Below are positions 50,006-58,440 of a DNA stretch of 64,000 nucleotides, in pieces. A program made the translations under genes and the position numbers. Below the pieces are notes generated by a model. That model was not told where the DNA came from and made no database searches. It saw only the letters and a list, made by a program, of their open reading frames with translations. Every line of letters starts with the position of its first letter. Position 1 is the first letter of the stretch. Source of the stretch: Pseudomonadota bacterium (GTDB lineage Bacteria > Pseudomonadota > Alphaproteobacteria > Sphingomonadales > Sphingomonadaceae); NCBI GenBank assembly GCA_023400405.1, contig JAEXFD010000044.1, positions 1-64,000 of the forward strand, read 5' to 3'.

Positions 50006-50503
50006 TCAGCCCTTGCGCGAGGCCTCGAACAGGAACCAGGCGCGCTCCTCGGCCTGATCGGTCCATTCGTCGACAATGCCGCTGGTCGCATTGTCGCCGG
50101 CATCCTCCGCCGCCTGCTTCACGACGCGAAAGCTCTCGACCAGCTTCAGATTGTCCTCGCGCAGCTCGGCGAGCATGTCGCCCGGCGCGACGAAATCGGC
50201 ATCATTGTCCTTGATCGTCTGACGGCGCGCGACGTCGCCGATCGAGCGCAGCGTGACGTTGCCGGTCTTGCGCACGCGCTCGGCGATCGCATCGGTGACG
50301 CCGTAGATCTGCGCCGCCTGATCGTCGAGCAGCAGGTGATAATCGCGGAAGTGCGGGCCGGAGACGTGCCAGTGGAAATTCTTGGTCTTGAGGTAGAGCG
50401 CGAAGCAATCGGCGAGCGCGGAGTTCAACGCGTCTGCGACGCTCTTCGTGTCGTTGCGATTGAGGTCGGTGGGGGTGCGGAGCGCCGCGTCGGTGGTAGC
50501 CAT
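50006..50503 (-). CDS. dps: Dps-family ferritin-like DNA protection protein
   Basis: A 165-residue ferritin-like protein. The helix with the ferroxidase ligands reads NFHWHVSGPHFRDYHLLLDD; the C-terminal helix is EWTDQAEERAWFLFEASRKG. This is the Dps pattern, in which a dodecamer oxidises Fe(II) with H2O2 and can protect DNA; the DNA-binding lysine-rich tail is short here. No OxyR-like site can be named with certainty. It lies between the terminator at 49950 and the UPF0016 gene. Confidence 0.9.
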   Translation of the reverse strand: MATTDAALRTPTDLNRNDTKSVADALNSALADCFALYLKTKNFHWHVSGPHFRDYHLLLDDQAAQIYGVTDAIAERVRKTGNVTLRSIGDVARRQTIKDNDADFVAPGDMLAELREDNLKLVESFRVVKQAAEDAGDNATSGIVDEWTDQAEERAWFLFEASRKG

Positions 50504-50599
50504 GATCGTCCTCCCGGATTTCGGTTCGCAGGGTCAACGATCGGGATATAGGCCGAGTTTCCGACCGCGCACTTGCATTTTCGCGATCAGGATGATCGA

Positions 50600-51154
50600 T
50601 CAAATCAAGCGTAGCGCGCCGAGCCCGATCCACAGCCCGGCGACCAGAAGCGCCGCGCCGCCGCCGAGCCGCAGCCAGCGCAGCGGCAACGCCGTCCAGC
50701 CCCGTTCCCCGACCACCGACGCGACGAAGGCCACCGCGCCCGCCGCCATGCTGGCGCCCGCCGCGGCGAAGGCCGGCTCTCCTCGCGCGGCCAGCGCGAA
50801 GGTGAAGAACAAGGTGCGGTCGCCCAGCGCGAGGAGTAGCGTGCCGAGCAGGGCGGTCGCAAAGGCGCCGAGCCTCCAGCCCTCGAGCCGGGACGGCGGC
50901 TTCGTGCCGGCAAACGCCCCGAAGACCAGGGCAAGGGCGAGCAGCAGCGCCCGGGCGTTGGGGGTCATCATCGGCGCCACCGCGGCTCCCGCCGCCGCCG
51001 CGAACGCGTTGCCGGCGAGATGGGCGAGGAAAGCTGCGAGCGCGACCGCCAAGGGGCGGCGATAGCGGTCGGCGAGGATCGCGGTCAGCATCGCGGGCCG
51101 GTCGCAGGCCTGGGCGAACAGGGCGAGCAGGAAGGCCGGGACGATCGCTTCCAT
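50600..51154 (-). CDS. UPF0016/TMEM165-like protein with degenerate motifs
   Basis: A 184-residue protein with six hydrophobic segments, built as two repeats. UPF0016 (Gdt1/MneA) proteins carry ExGD[KR][TS] in each repeat for Mn/Ca transport. Here the first reads QACDRP and the second ALGDRT, so the leading Glu is lost in both and Thr/Ser in one. Otherwise length, helix pattern and the LGTLLLALGDRTLFFTFALA segment fit. Ion specificity or activity may have changed. Not expected to be co-transcribed with dps beyond a 96-base gap. Confidence 0.75.
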   Translation of the reverse strand: MEAIVPAFLLALFAQACDRPAMLTAILADRYRRPLAVALAAFLAHLAGNAFAAAAGAAVAPMMTPNARALLLALALVFGAFAGTKPPSRLEGWRLGAFATALLGTLLLALGDRTLFFTFALAARGEPAFAAAGASMAAGAVAFVASVVGERGWTALPLRWLRLGGGAALLVAGLWIGLGALRLI

Positions 51155-51328
51155 TTTCGCCTGCCGCCCTCCCGTTGCCCGGCAACCATGCTCGCACGCG
51201 GTTAAGCCGGCGTGAAGCCTTGCCAGCCTTGACTTTTGCCCGAGACTCGCGCAGTTGCCCGCGTCTGGCAGCGGTGCGCCTCAGCGTGCCGCTCTTTTCA
51301 TTTTGCAAGATTCAAGGGTTTTCGGGTC

Positions 51329-51496
51329 ATGGCCAAGCCGACCACTGTCAAGATCAAGCTCGTCAGCTCGGCGGACACGGGCTTCTTCTACGTCACGAAG
51401 AAGAATCCGCGTAACCAGACCGAGAAGCTCAGCTTCCGCAAGTATGATCCCGTCGCGCGCAAGCACGTCGAGTTCAAGGAAGCCAAGATCAAGTAA
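51329..51496 (+). CDS. rpmG: 50S ribosomal protein L33
   Basis: A 55-residue ribosomal protein: [38 protein letters not shown] and [13 protein letters not shown] are the L33 sequence. It lacks the CxxC zinc pairs, so it is the zinc-free form (C-). CTTGAC at about 51230 may be the -35 element of its promoter. A 7-bp hairpin follows the stop. Confidence 0.95.
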   Translation: MAKPTTVKIKLVSSADTGFFYVTKKNPRNQTEKLSFRKYDPVARKHVEFKEAKIK

Positions 51497-51501
51497 GCCG
51501 C

Positions 51502-51519
51502 GTCCCGCTGCTGCGGGAC
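51502..51519. terminator. Hairpin after rpmG
   Basis: GTCCCGC pairs with GCGGGAC around TGCT, 5 bases after the rpmG stop. No T-tract follows, so termination is likely but not certain. Confidence 0.45.
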
Positions 51520-51544
51520 CTGCGATGACAGCGCCCCGCGTCCC

Positions 51545-51937
51545 TCAGGACGGCGGGGTTTCTGTTGTGTCCGCGGGGACGAGCGCCCGCACCTCGGCCA
51601 TGAAGCGCACGAGCGAGATCGGCTTGGAGACATAGGCATTGGCGCCCGCGGCGCGGATCCGCTCCTCGTCCTCATGCCCGGCATAGGCCGTCACTGCCAT
51701 GATCGGGATCGCCCGCAGATCGGGATCGTGCTTCATGTGCTGAATGAGCTCGAGCCCGGTGACGTGCGGCATCTGGATGTCCATCACCACCAGATTGGGC
51801 TCGAAGGCGCGGGCGCGCGTCACCGCCTCGCGTCCGTCGCGCACCGGCTCCGCCTCGAAGGCGTGCGCGCGCAACAGGTCGCAAAACAGCTTGGAATTGA
51901 GTTCGTTGTCCTCGACAACGAGCACCCTTTTTGCCAC
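51545..51937 (-). CDS. Single-domain response regulator, DivK-like
   Basis: A 130-residue receiver domain without an output domain. VLVVEDNELNSKLFCDLLRA has the acidic pocket, LVVMDIQMPHVTGLELI the phosphorylated Asp, AVTAYAG the switch Thr and ANAYVSKPISLVRF the conserved Lys. It most resembles DivK, which regulates CtrA in alphaproteobacteria, although other single receivers are possible. No histidine kinase is adjacent. It is divergent from DUF3572, 36 bases apart. Confidence 0.87.
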   Translation of the reverse strand: MAKRVLVVEDNELNSKLFCDLLRAHAFEAEPVRDGREAVTRARAFEPNLVVMDIQMPHVTGLELIQHMKHDPDLRAIPIMAVTAYAGHEDEERIRAAGANAYVSKPISLVRFMAEVRALVPADTTETPPS

Positions 51938-51973
51938 GCGAAACCCCCGGTCGTTGTGGAGCAGATGTAGGCG

Positions 51974-52240
51974 ATGGCGCCGCCCGAAACAAATGCCGAA
52001 ACATTGGCGCTCCAGGCCCTTGCCTGGACGCTGGGCGACGAATCGCGCGCGCGGCGGCTGCTCGACCTGACCGGCCTGGGCGTCGCCGACCTGCGCGCCC
52101 GCGCCGGCGAGGCGGCGGTGCTTGCCGCGACGCTCGCCTTTCTCGAATCCTACGAACCCGATCTGATCGCCTGCGCCGCAGCGCTGGAGATCGCCCCCGA
52201 ACAGCTCGTCGCCGCGCGGGCGAGCCTGGAACGCCGATGA
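51974..52240 (+). CDS. DUF3572 protein
   Basis: An 88-residue helical protein: ETLALQALAWTLGDESRARRLLDLTGLG, AAVLAATLAFLESYEPDLIACAAALEIAPEQL. These match DUF3572, a short alphaproteobacterial family of unknown function usually next to a DivK/PleD-type receiver gene, as here. Its final TGA overlaps the next start (ATGA), so it is co-transcribed with the HAD hydrolase. Confidence 0.8.
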   Translation: MAPPETNAETLALQALAWTLGDESRARRLLDLTGLGVADLRARAGEAAVLAATLAFLESYEPDLIACAAALEIAPEQLVAARASLERR

Positions 52241-52872
52241 AGCCGCTGCTGATCACCGATTGCGACGAAGTGCTGCTCCATATGGTCCGCCATTTCGGCA
52301 CCTGGCTCGACGAGGCGCACGACATCGAGTTCACCCCCAACGGCGCCGATTTCGCGACGTCGATGCGGCGACGCGCCGACGATTCGCTGCTCGAGCGCGA
52401 GGAGATGTGGGGGCTGCTCGACGGCTTCTTCCCGGCCGAGATGGACCGGCAGACACTGGTGCCGCATGCCCGCGAGGCGCTGGCGGCGCTTGCCGAACGG
52501 GCCGAGATCGTGGTGCTGACCAACCTGGGCGACCATTGCCGCGAGCATCGCATCGCCCAGCTCGCCACCCATGGCATCGCCCACCGCGTCGAGTGCAACC
52601 AGGGCGGCAAGGGCAATCCCGTGGCACGACTGGTCGCGGAGCTGAACCCGCCGGTGACCGTGTTCGTCGACGATCTGGCGGTGCATCACGAATCGGTCGC
52701 CAAGCACGCGCCTGGCGTGTTCCGTCTCCACATGGTCGCCGAGCCGAGCCTGGCGCCGCGGGTGCCGCCGGCGCCGCATGCCCATGCCCGGATCGACGAT
52801 TGGCGCGAGGCGCAGGACTGGATCGCCGAACGCTTCGATGCGGGGTTGACCGCCGATGCGGCGAATGGTTGA
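52237..52872 (+). CDS. HAD-family hydrolase
   Basis: A 211-residue HAD-superfamily phosphatase-like protein. The nucleophile motif is LLITDCDEVLLHMVRHFG (Asp in DCDE); VVLTNLGDHCREHRI carries motif II Thr, a Lys in NQGGKGNP is motif III, and VTVFVDDLAVHHES gives the final acidic pair. The CDE replaces the usual DxDxT, as in some HAD subfamilies. Substrate unknown. Overlaps DUF3572 by 4 bases and is followed by a RidA gene. Confidence 0.82.
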   Translation: MKPLLITDCDEVLLHMVRHFGTWLDEAHDIEFTPNGADFATSMRRRADDSLLEREEMWGLLDGFFPAEMDRQTLVPHAREALAALAERAEIVVLTNLGDHCREHRIAQLATHGIAHRVECNQGGKGNPVARLVAELNPPVTVFVDDLAVHHESVAKHAPGVFRLHMVAEPSLAPRVPPAPHAHARIDDWREAQDWIAERFDAGLTADAANG

Positions 52873-52880
52873 GCGGACCC

Positions 52881-53342
52881 ATGACCACCGCCATCGATCG
52901 CAAGCTCGAGCAGCTTGGCCTCACCCTTCCCGAAGCCGCGGCGCCGGTCGCCGCCTATGTCCCCGTGGTCGAGGCCAATGGCCTGCTCCACGTCTCGGGC
53001 CAGCTGCCGTTCAAGGACGGCGCGCTGATGACCGGGCGTCTGGGCGAGGATCGCGACCTCGCCTTCGGCCAGGAAGCGGCGCAGCGCTGCGCGCTGATGC
53101 TCGTCGCGCAGATCAAGAAACATCTCGGCGGGCTCGAGCGGGTCGAACGGATCGTCAAGCTCGGCGTTTTCGTCAATTCGGCAGCCGACTTCACCGATCA
53201 GCCCAAGGTGGCGAACGGCGCTTCCGAGCTGATGCAGGCGCTGTTCGAGGATGCTGGACGCCATGCCCGCTCGGCGGTGGGCGTGCCGGTGCTGCCGCTT
53301 GGAGCCGCCGTGGAAGTCGATGCGGTGGTGCAGATCCGTTAG
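52881..53342 (+). CDS. RidA/YjgF-family protein
   Basis: A 153-residue RidA-family protein. RKLEQLGLTLPEAAAPVAAY, LLHVSGQLPFKDG, ERIVKLGVFVNSAADFTDQPKV and VPVLPLGAAVEVDAVVQI match. The catalytic Arg of enamine/imine deaminase (about residue 105) is not present in the usual RSxV form, so it may be a paralogue not hydrolysing enamines. Starts 8 bases after the HAD gene. Confidence 0.87.
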   Translation: MTTAIDRKLEQLGLTLPEAAAPVAAYVPVVEANGLLHVSGQLPFKDGALMTGRLGEDRDLAFGQEAAQRCALMLVAQIKKHLGGLERVERIVKLGVFVNSAADFTDQPKVANGASELMQALFEDAGRHARSAVGVPVLPLGAAVEVDAVVQIR

Positions 53343-53538
53343 TTACGAAATGTTGCTGCGCTGCAACACTCGCTGAGCTTCGTTTCCGTTGCGGGCAAAT
53401 AATGTTGTGCGACGCGGCATGATCCGGCAATGATCTTGTGCCGACGACAGCCGCGCGCGGCCCTTTTGGGCTAGAAAAGGACGCGGCGCCGGAGGCAGCA
53501 GGCGGGGACCCTTTTTGAACCATATGGAAAGGGATTCC

Positions 53539-54303
53539 ATGCGCTTTTCGATGATCAGCATGGCCGCGTTCGCGGCTGCGACCGCTTCGCCTGCCTTCGC
53601 GCAGGACACCGCGCCGCCACCGCCGGTGACCATCAGCGGCAGCGTCGCCGTGGTCAGCGACTACAAGTTCCGCGGCATTTCGCAGACCGACGGCAATTTC
53701 GCCGTGCAGGGCGGCATCACCATCAGCCACAGCTCGGGCTTCTATATCGGCACCTGGGGCTCGTCGGTGGACGACTATGTCACCGCGCACGGCACCGCGC
53801 ATCAGGAGCTCGACCTGATCGGTGGCTACAAGATCACCACCAACGGCACGACCTTCGACATCGGCGCGGTCTATTACGTCTATCCGGGCACGCGCCTGGC
53901 CAATGACCCGACCAGCTCCGACTTCATCGAGCCCTATCTCTCGGTGTCGCACGTCCTCGGCCCGGTGACCGGCAAGGTGACGGTGAACTATGCGCCGAAG
54001 CAGAAGGCGCTCGCGCTCAACCAGACCGGCCCGAAGAACGACAATGTCTATCTGGCGGGCGACCTGTCGGCGAGCATCCCGAACACGGGCATCAGCGTGA
54101 GCGGCCATCTCGGGCACACCTGGGGCCCGAGCTGGCTGTCGATCGGCAAGGAATATACCGATTGGAATGTCGGCGCGAGCTATGCCTACAAATCGCTGAC
54201 CTTCGGCATCCAATATGTCGACACCGATGGCGATTTCATCACGCCGACCGGCAAGAATGCCAGCAAGGGTGGCGTGCTGGGCTCGGTGAGCGTCAGCTTC
54301 TGA
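53539..54303 (+). CDS. TorF-family putative porin (TIGR02001 type)
   Basis: A 254-residue outer-membrane protein. A signal peptide (1 to about 21, ending ASPAFAQD) is followed by beta-strands of alternating pattern: SGSVAVVSDYKFRGISQTDG, TFDIGAVYYVYPGTR, and a last strand GVLGSVSVSF. This matches the TorF family (conserved hypothetical TIGR02001), 12 or more beta-strands. The substrate is unknown. GGAAAGGG precedes the ATG at 53539, chosen over 53515. Upstream 195 bases are AT-richer and likely hold a regulated promoter. Confidence 0.88.
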   Translation: MRFSMISMAAFAAATASPAFAQDTAPPPPVTISGSVAVVSDYKFRGISQTDGNFAVQGGITISHSSGFYIGTWGSSVDDYVTAHGTAHQELDLIGGYKITTNGTTFDIGAVYYVYPGTRLANDPTSSDFIEPYLSVSHVLGPVTGKVTVNYAPKQKALALNQTGPKNDNVYLAGDLSASIPNTGISVSGHLGHTWGPSWLSIGKEYTDWNVGASYAYKSLTFGIQYVDTDGDFITPTGKNASKGGVLGSVSVSF

Positions 54304-54338
54304 TTTCGAGCGGGGCGCTGACTGGCGCCCTGCTGAAG

Positions 54339-54387
54339 CGAAAGGCCGGCTGGGACGAGAGTCCTGGCCGGCCTTTTCGTTTTTTTG
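54339..54387 (+). terminator. Rho-independent terminator after the porin gene
   Basis: AAAGGCCGGC and further bases pair with GCCGGCCTTTT after a GAGA-loop region, followed by CGTTTTTTT. A classical intrinsic terminator. Confidence 0.9.
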
Positions 54388-54392
54388 CGAAG

Positions 54393-54479
54393 CCGTTCGC
54401 TCTGAGCTTGTCGAAGGGCGGGCACCTGCGAGGGTCGAGGCCCGTGTAGGGCGCCCTTCGACAGGCTCAGGGCGAACGG
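54393..54479. repeat. 87-bp palindromic repeat, family D copy 2
   Basis: Arms 54393-54420 and 54452-54479 are inverted copies with 2 mismatches in 28 (CCGTTCGCTCTGAGCTTGTC at the left). The same CTGAGCTTGTCGAAG core is in the repeat at 32317-32407. It sits right after the porin terminator. Confidence 0.9.
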
Positions 54480-54527
54480 ATCGGGTGATCCGATCCCCCG
54501 GGGGCGGCCACTCGCGAGAGCGTGCGC

Positions 54528-54941
54528 TTATTGCGGCGTGCTGGCCTTGGCGTCCTTGCCGTCGCCTTCGGGGGCGGCGACGATGTCGCGGGTGGTCTGG
54601 CCCTTGTCGACGACCGAAGTGGTCGGGCTGCCGGCGGTGGTGCGGGCGCCGGCATCGGCGCTGGTGCGGCCGGCCGAATCGAGCACCGCCTGCTCGCTGG
54701 GGCTGCGCGCCGCCGAGCCGCCGAACATCGCGTCGAGCGCCTGGTCGGCCGGGTTGCCGGCCTGCGGGCGCGCGGCGCCGGGCTGGGGCGGGACGAGGGC
54801 GAAATCGGGCGGGATCACCAGCGGCGCCTGGCGCGCAACGGCGAACTCGTCGGGCCGGGTGCGATCGAACCCGCGCTTGCCGCAGGCGGAGAGCGAAGCC
54901 GCGAGCGCCACGCCCGCCGCGATCAGAACCAACTTACGCAT
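54528..54941 (-). CDS. DUF3035 lipoprotein
   Basis: A 137-residue lipoprotein: MRKLVLIAAGVALAASLSACG has a lipobox LSAC (Cys 20). The mature part contains FDRTRPDEFAVARQAPLVIP (the DUF3035 motif) and a long disordered tail. Proteins of this family are attached to the alphaproteobacterial outer-membrane assembly machinery in some species. The start lies within the end of lspA (8-base overlap), downstream of ileS-lspA, with GGAG at the correct distance for ATG at 54941. Confidence 0.8.
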   Translation of the reverse strand: MRKLVLIAAGVALAASLSACGKRGFDRTRPDEFAVARQAPLVIPPDFALVPPQPGAARPQAGNPADQALDAMFGGSAARSPSEQAVLDSAGRTSADAGARTTAGSPTTSVVDKGQTTRDIVAAPEGDGKDAKASTPQ

Positions 54942-55473
54942 TGACTTCATTCTCCACAGCGGCCGGTGCATTGCCCGCGGCCTTATCGCGCACGAAGAGC
55001 GCGCGGATCAACAGGATCAGCACGCCGATGGTAATCGCCGCATCGGCGACATTGAAGACCAAAAAGGGGCGCCATGCCCCGATATGGAAATCGGCGAAAT
55101 CGACGACATAGCCGAGCCGCGACCGATCGAGGATGTTGCCCAGCGCGCCGCCGAGCACGAGGCCCAGCGCCGCCACGTCGGGCAGCCGCTTCTCGCGGAA
55201 CATCCAGACAAGCACGCCGACCGCGATGCCGCCGGTGAGCAGCACGAGCAGCCAGCGCATCAGATCGCTGCTGGCGCGCAGCAGCCCGAGCGAGACGCCG
55301 ACATTCTGGACATAGCGCAGATCGAAGAACGGCAGCAGCCGCATCTCCGCCCCGTCGAACGACAGGCCGAGCGGACCCGTGACATAATATTTGCTGCCCT
55401 GATCGAACAGGAACACCAGCAGGGCGACGAGCAGCCCGGTCGAACGAGTCTTGTTGACGGAAACGGTCTTCAC
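54934..55473 (-). CDS. lspA: Lipoprotein signal peptidase LspA
   Basis: A 179-residue inner-membrane aspartic protease that cuts lipoprotein signal peptides. Four helices; the catalytic Asp residues lie in GNILDRSRLGYVVDF and FNVADAAITIG; VSLGLLR is the usual N-terminal loop. It starts with GTG at 55473, whose GTGA overlaps the ileS stop, a conserved ileS-lspA arrangement. The next gene, DUF3035, is itself a lipoprotein that LspA would process. Confidence 0.95.
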   Translation of the reverse strand: MKTVSVNKTRSTGLLVALLVFLFDQGSKYYVTGPLGLSFDGAEMRLLPFFDLRYVQNVGVSLGLLRASSDLMRWLLVLLTGGIAVGVLVWMFREKRLPDVAALGLVLGGALGNILDRSRLGYVVDFADFHIGAWRPFLVFNVADAAITIGVLILLIRALFVRDKAAGNAPAAVENEVNA

Positions 55474-58406
55474 TTGGCCACCACCCCGGCGCAGCGGTCG
55501 CACAAGCTGCCGTCCTGCGCAACTTCCGGAAGATGGCGCCAGCACCGGCCGCATTTATGGCGCTGAGTGGGCACGACCGTGACCGCGTCGCCCTTCGTTA
55601 CCTTCGAGACGATGAACAGCTCGGTGAGCGCGTCTTCGGGGGCCGGCAGTTCGGGCACGGTGACTTCCGCCTCGAGGCTGGAGCGCACCTGCTTTTCGCG
55701 CCGATAAGGCTCGATCGCTTCGGTGACCTGCTGGCGGAGCTGCCGGATCGCGGTCCAGTCGCTCTCGACTGCGGCGCCGCCGGGCAGCACCGGCCATTCG
55801 AGCAGATGGACCGATCCCTCCTCGCTCGGGAAGCGGGCCTGCCAGACTTCCTCGGCCGTGAAGGCGAGGATCGGCGCGGCATAGCGGACGAGCGCGTGGA
55901 ACAGCAGGTCCAGCACGGTGCGATAGGCGCGGCGCTTGGCGCTGTCCTGCGCCTCGCAATAGAGGCAGTCCTTGCGGATATCGAAGAAGAAGGCGGAAAG
56001 GTCTTCGTTCATGAAATCGGTGAGCGCGCGGCTGTAGCGATTGAACTCGAAGCCTTCGGTGGCGGCGCGCAGTTCCCGATCGAGATCGGCGAGCTTGGCC
56101 AGGATATAGCGTTCGAGCTCGGGCATCTCCGCCACCGGCAGCTTCTCGGCATCGGTGAAGCCATCGAGCGCACCGAGCAGGTAGCGGAAGGTGTTGCGGA
56201 TCTTGCGATAGGCGTCGCCGGTGCCGGCCAGCACTTCCTTGCCGATGCGGACATCGTCGAAATAATCGGTCTGCGCCACCCACAGGCGCAGGATGTCCGC
56301 GCCGCTCTCGCCGATGATCTTGAGCGGATCGACGACGTTGCCGAGGCTCTTCGACATCTTCTTGCCCTGACCGTCTAGCGCGAAGCCATGGGTGAGGACA
56401 GCGTCATAGGGCGCGCGGCCGCGCGTGCCCGAGCTTTCGAGCAGCGACGACTGGAACCAGCCGCGATGCTGGTCCGAGCCTTCGAGATAGAGGTCGGCGC
56501 GGGTGCCGACCCCGTAGCGCGCCTCGATCACGAAGGCATGGGTGGAGCCCGAATCGAACCAGACGTCGAGGATGTCGGTGATCACTTCGTAATCGGCAAG
56601 CGCATAGGCCGGGCCGAGCAGCTGCTGGTGATCGGCCTGGAACCAGGCATCGGCGCCGCCGGTGCGGAAGGCGTTCAGGATGCGGGCATTCACCTCCGGA
56701 TCGCGCAGATACTCGCCGGTCTGGCGATGGACGTAGAGCGCGATCGGCACGCCCCAGGCGCGCTGGCGGCTGATCACCCAGTCCGGCCGGCCCTCGACCA
56801 TCGAACGGATTCGGTTGATCGCGCGCTCGGGCACCCAGCGGGTGCGCTCGATCGCATCGAGCGCGAGTTCGCGCAGGGTAGGCATATTCCCCTCTCCCGA
56901 TGGGAGAGGGGCAAGCTGCGCAGCAGCGCGGGGTGAGGGCGAGTGCGATTCGCCACCCTCACCTTCCCACTCGGCTTCGCCGAGCGGGCCCCTTCCTCTC
57001 CCAATGGGAGAGGAGCTTTGATCCATCGGGATGAACCATTGCGGCGTGCAGCGGAAGATGATCTTCGCCTTGCTGCGCCAGCTGTGCGGATAGCTGTGCT
57101 TGAAGTCGTCCGAGGCGGCGAGCAGGGCGCCCGCTTCGCGCAGGTCGGTGCAGATCGGGCCGTCGCTGGCGACGAACTTCTTGTTGATCACCGATCCCTG
57201 GCCGCCGAGCCACAGCCAGTCCGGCCGGTACATGCCGGCGGCATCGACCGCGAAGACCGGATCGATGCCATGCGCCTTGCAGAGCAGGAAGTCGTCCTCG
57301 CCATGGTCCGGTGCCATATGGACGAGGCCGGTGCCGGCATCGGTGGTGACGAAATCGCCAGGCAGGAACGGGCGCGGCTTGGCGAAGAAGCCGCCGAGAT
57401 GGTGCATCGGGTGCCGGGCGACGGCGCCGGCGAGTTGTGAGCCTTTGCCGGCCCAGATGTCCTCGCTCTCAATCGCCTTGATACCAAGGCGATGTAAGAA
57501 GGCTGCCTTCAGAGATGAGGCAACTAGCAGTGGCCGGCCAACCAGAGACTCTAGCTGGCTGACGTCCACACCTTCAGCGGCTGCCAGTATCTTCGAAATT
57601 TTGAATGAGACGTATTCAACCTCCGGCCCATAAGCCAAAGCCTGATTCACCGGGATCGTCCACGGGGTCGTCGTCCAGATCACCGCGTGGGCGCCGACCA
57701 GCTCGGGGGCGTTCGGCGCCTCGGTGATCTCGAACGCGACGTCGATCTGGGTCGAGACGATGTCCTCATATTCGACTTCGGCCTCGGCGAGCGCAGTCTT
57801 CTCGACCGGGGACCACATCACGGGCTTGGCGCCGCGATAGAGCTGGCCGCTCTCGGCGAACTTGAGGAGCTCACCGGCGATGATCGCCTCGCTCTCATAG
57901 TTCATCGTCAGGTACGGATGGGCCCAATCGCCCATCACGCCCAGCCGCTCGAACTGCTCGCGCTGCACGCCGACCCATTTCTCGGCATAGGCGCGGCACT
58001 CGGCGCGGAAGGCGACGGGGTCGACTTCGTCCTTGTTGAGCTTCTTGGCGCGATAGGCTTCCTCGACCTTCCACTCGATCGGCAGGCCGTGGCAGTCCCA
58101 GCCGGGGATATAGGGCGCGTCCTTGCCGATCAGGCTCTGCGCGCGGACGATGATGTCCTTGAGGACCTTGTTCATCGCATGGCCCATGTGAATGTCGCCA
58201 TTCGCATAGGGCGGGCCGTCGTGCAGGATGAAGCGGGTGCGGCCGGCGCGGGCTTCGCGCAGCTTCTCGTACAGGCCGATCTTCGCCCAATGGGCCAGGA
58301 TCGCCGGCTCCTTCTGGGCAAGGCCGGCCTTCATGGGAAAGTCGGTCTTCGGCAGGAAGACGGTGTCGCGCCAATCGGCGGCTTGGGTATCGTTTGCGTC
58401 GCTCAT
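55470..58406 (-). CDS. ileS: Isoleucyl-tRNA synthetase with inserted repeat and mosaic patch
   Basis: A 978-residue class I synthetase. HMGH in YANGDIHMGHAMNKVL near residue 73, the KKMSKSLGNVVDPL signature near 655-670 and C-terminal zinc site (HKCGRCWRHLPEV and LCDRCAGVV) are intact. Two oddities: residues about 463-508 after TPQWFIPMDQ are encoded by a palindromic repeat (56884-57018), and residues about 252-308 in the editing (CP1) domain are encoded by a segment of about 53% GC with TTA codons, unlike the rest. The start ATG is at 58406 (MSDANDTQAADWRDTVF). The lspA gene follows with GTGA overlap. Confidence 0.96.
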   Translation of the reverse strand: MSDANDTQAADWRDTVFLPKTDFPMKAGLAQKEPAILAHWAKIGLYEKLREARAGRTRFILHDGPPYANGDIHMGHAMNKVLKDIIVRAQSLIGKDAPYIPGWDCHGLPIEWKVEEAYRAKKLNKDEVDPVAFRAECRAYAEKWVGVQREQFERLGVMGDWAHPYLTMNYESEAIIAGELLKFAESGQLYRGAKPVMWSPVEKTALAEAEVEYEDIVSTQIDVAFEITEAPNAPELVGAHAVIWTTTPWTIPVNQALAYGPEVEYVSFKISKILAAAEGVDVSQLESLVGRPLLVASSLKAAFLHRLGIKAIESEDIWAGKGSQLAGAVARHPMHHLGGFFAKPRPFLPGDFVTTDAGTGLVHMAPDHGEDDFLLCKAHGIDPVFAVDAAGMYRPDWLWLGGQGSVINKKFVASDGPICTDLREAGALLAASDDFKHSYPHSWRSKAKIIFRCTPQWFIPMDQSSSPIGRGRGPLGEAEWEGEGGESHSPSPRAAAQLAPLPSGEGNMPTLRELALDAIERTRWVPERAINRIRSMVEGRPDWVISRQRAWGVPIALYVHRQTGEYLRDPEVNARILNAFRTGGADAWFQADHQQLLGPAYALADYEVITDILDVWFDSGSTHAFVIEARYGVGTRADLYLEGSDQHRGWFQSSLLESSGTRGRAPYDAVLTHGFALDGQGKKMSKSLGNVVDPLKIIGESGADILRLWVAQTDYFDDVRIGKEVLAGTGDAYRKIRNTFRYLLGALDGFTDAEKLPVAEMPELERYILAKLADLDRELRAATEGFEFNRYSRALTDFMNEDLSAFFFDIRKDCLYCEAQDSAKRRAYRTVLDLLFHALVRYAAPILAFTAEEVWQARFPSEEGSVHLLEWPVLPGGAAVESDWTAIRQLRQQVTEAIEPYRREKQVRSSLEAEVTVPELPAPEDALTELFIVSKVTKGDAVTVVPTQRHKCGRCWRHLPEVAQDGSLCDRCAGVVAK
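56884..57018. repeat. Palindromic repeat inserted in frame in ileS, family F
   Basis: The ends are CCCCTCTCCC-GAT-GGGAGAGGGG (left) and a similar CCTCTCCC-AAT-GGGAGAGG hairpin (right). Inside are GGTGAGGG/CCCTCACC arms and CTCGGC-TTC-GCCGAG. In ileS it is translated as a Ser/Gly/Pro/Glu-rich loop after WFIPMDQ. The same family occurs between ribF and the dipeptidase gene at 59411-59617. All 45 codons are free of stops. Confidence 0.9.
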
Positions 58407-58440
58407 GGGTGCGCGGGGATTAGAGGATGCGGGGCAACAT

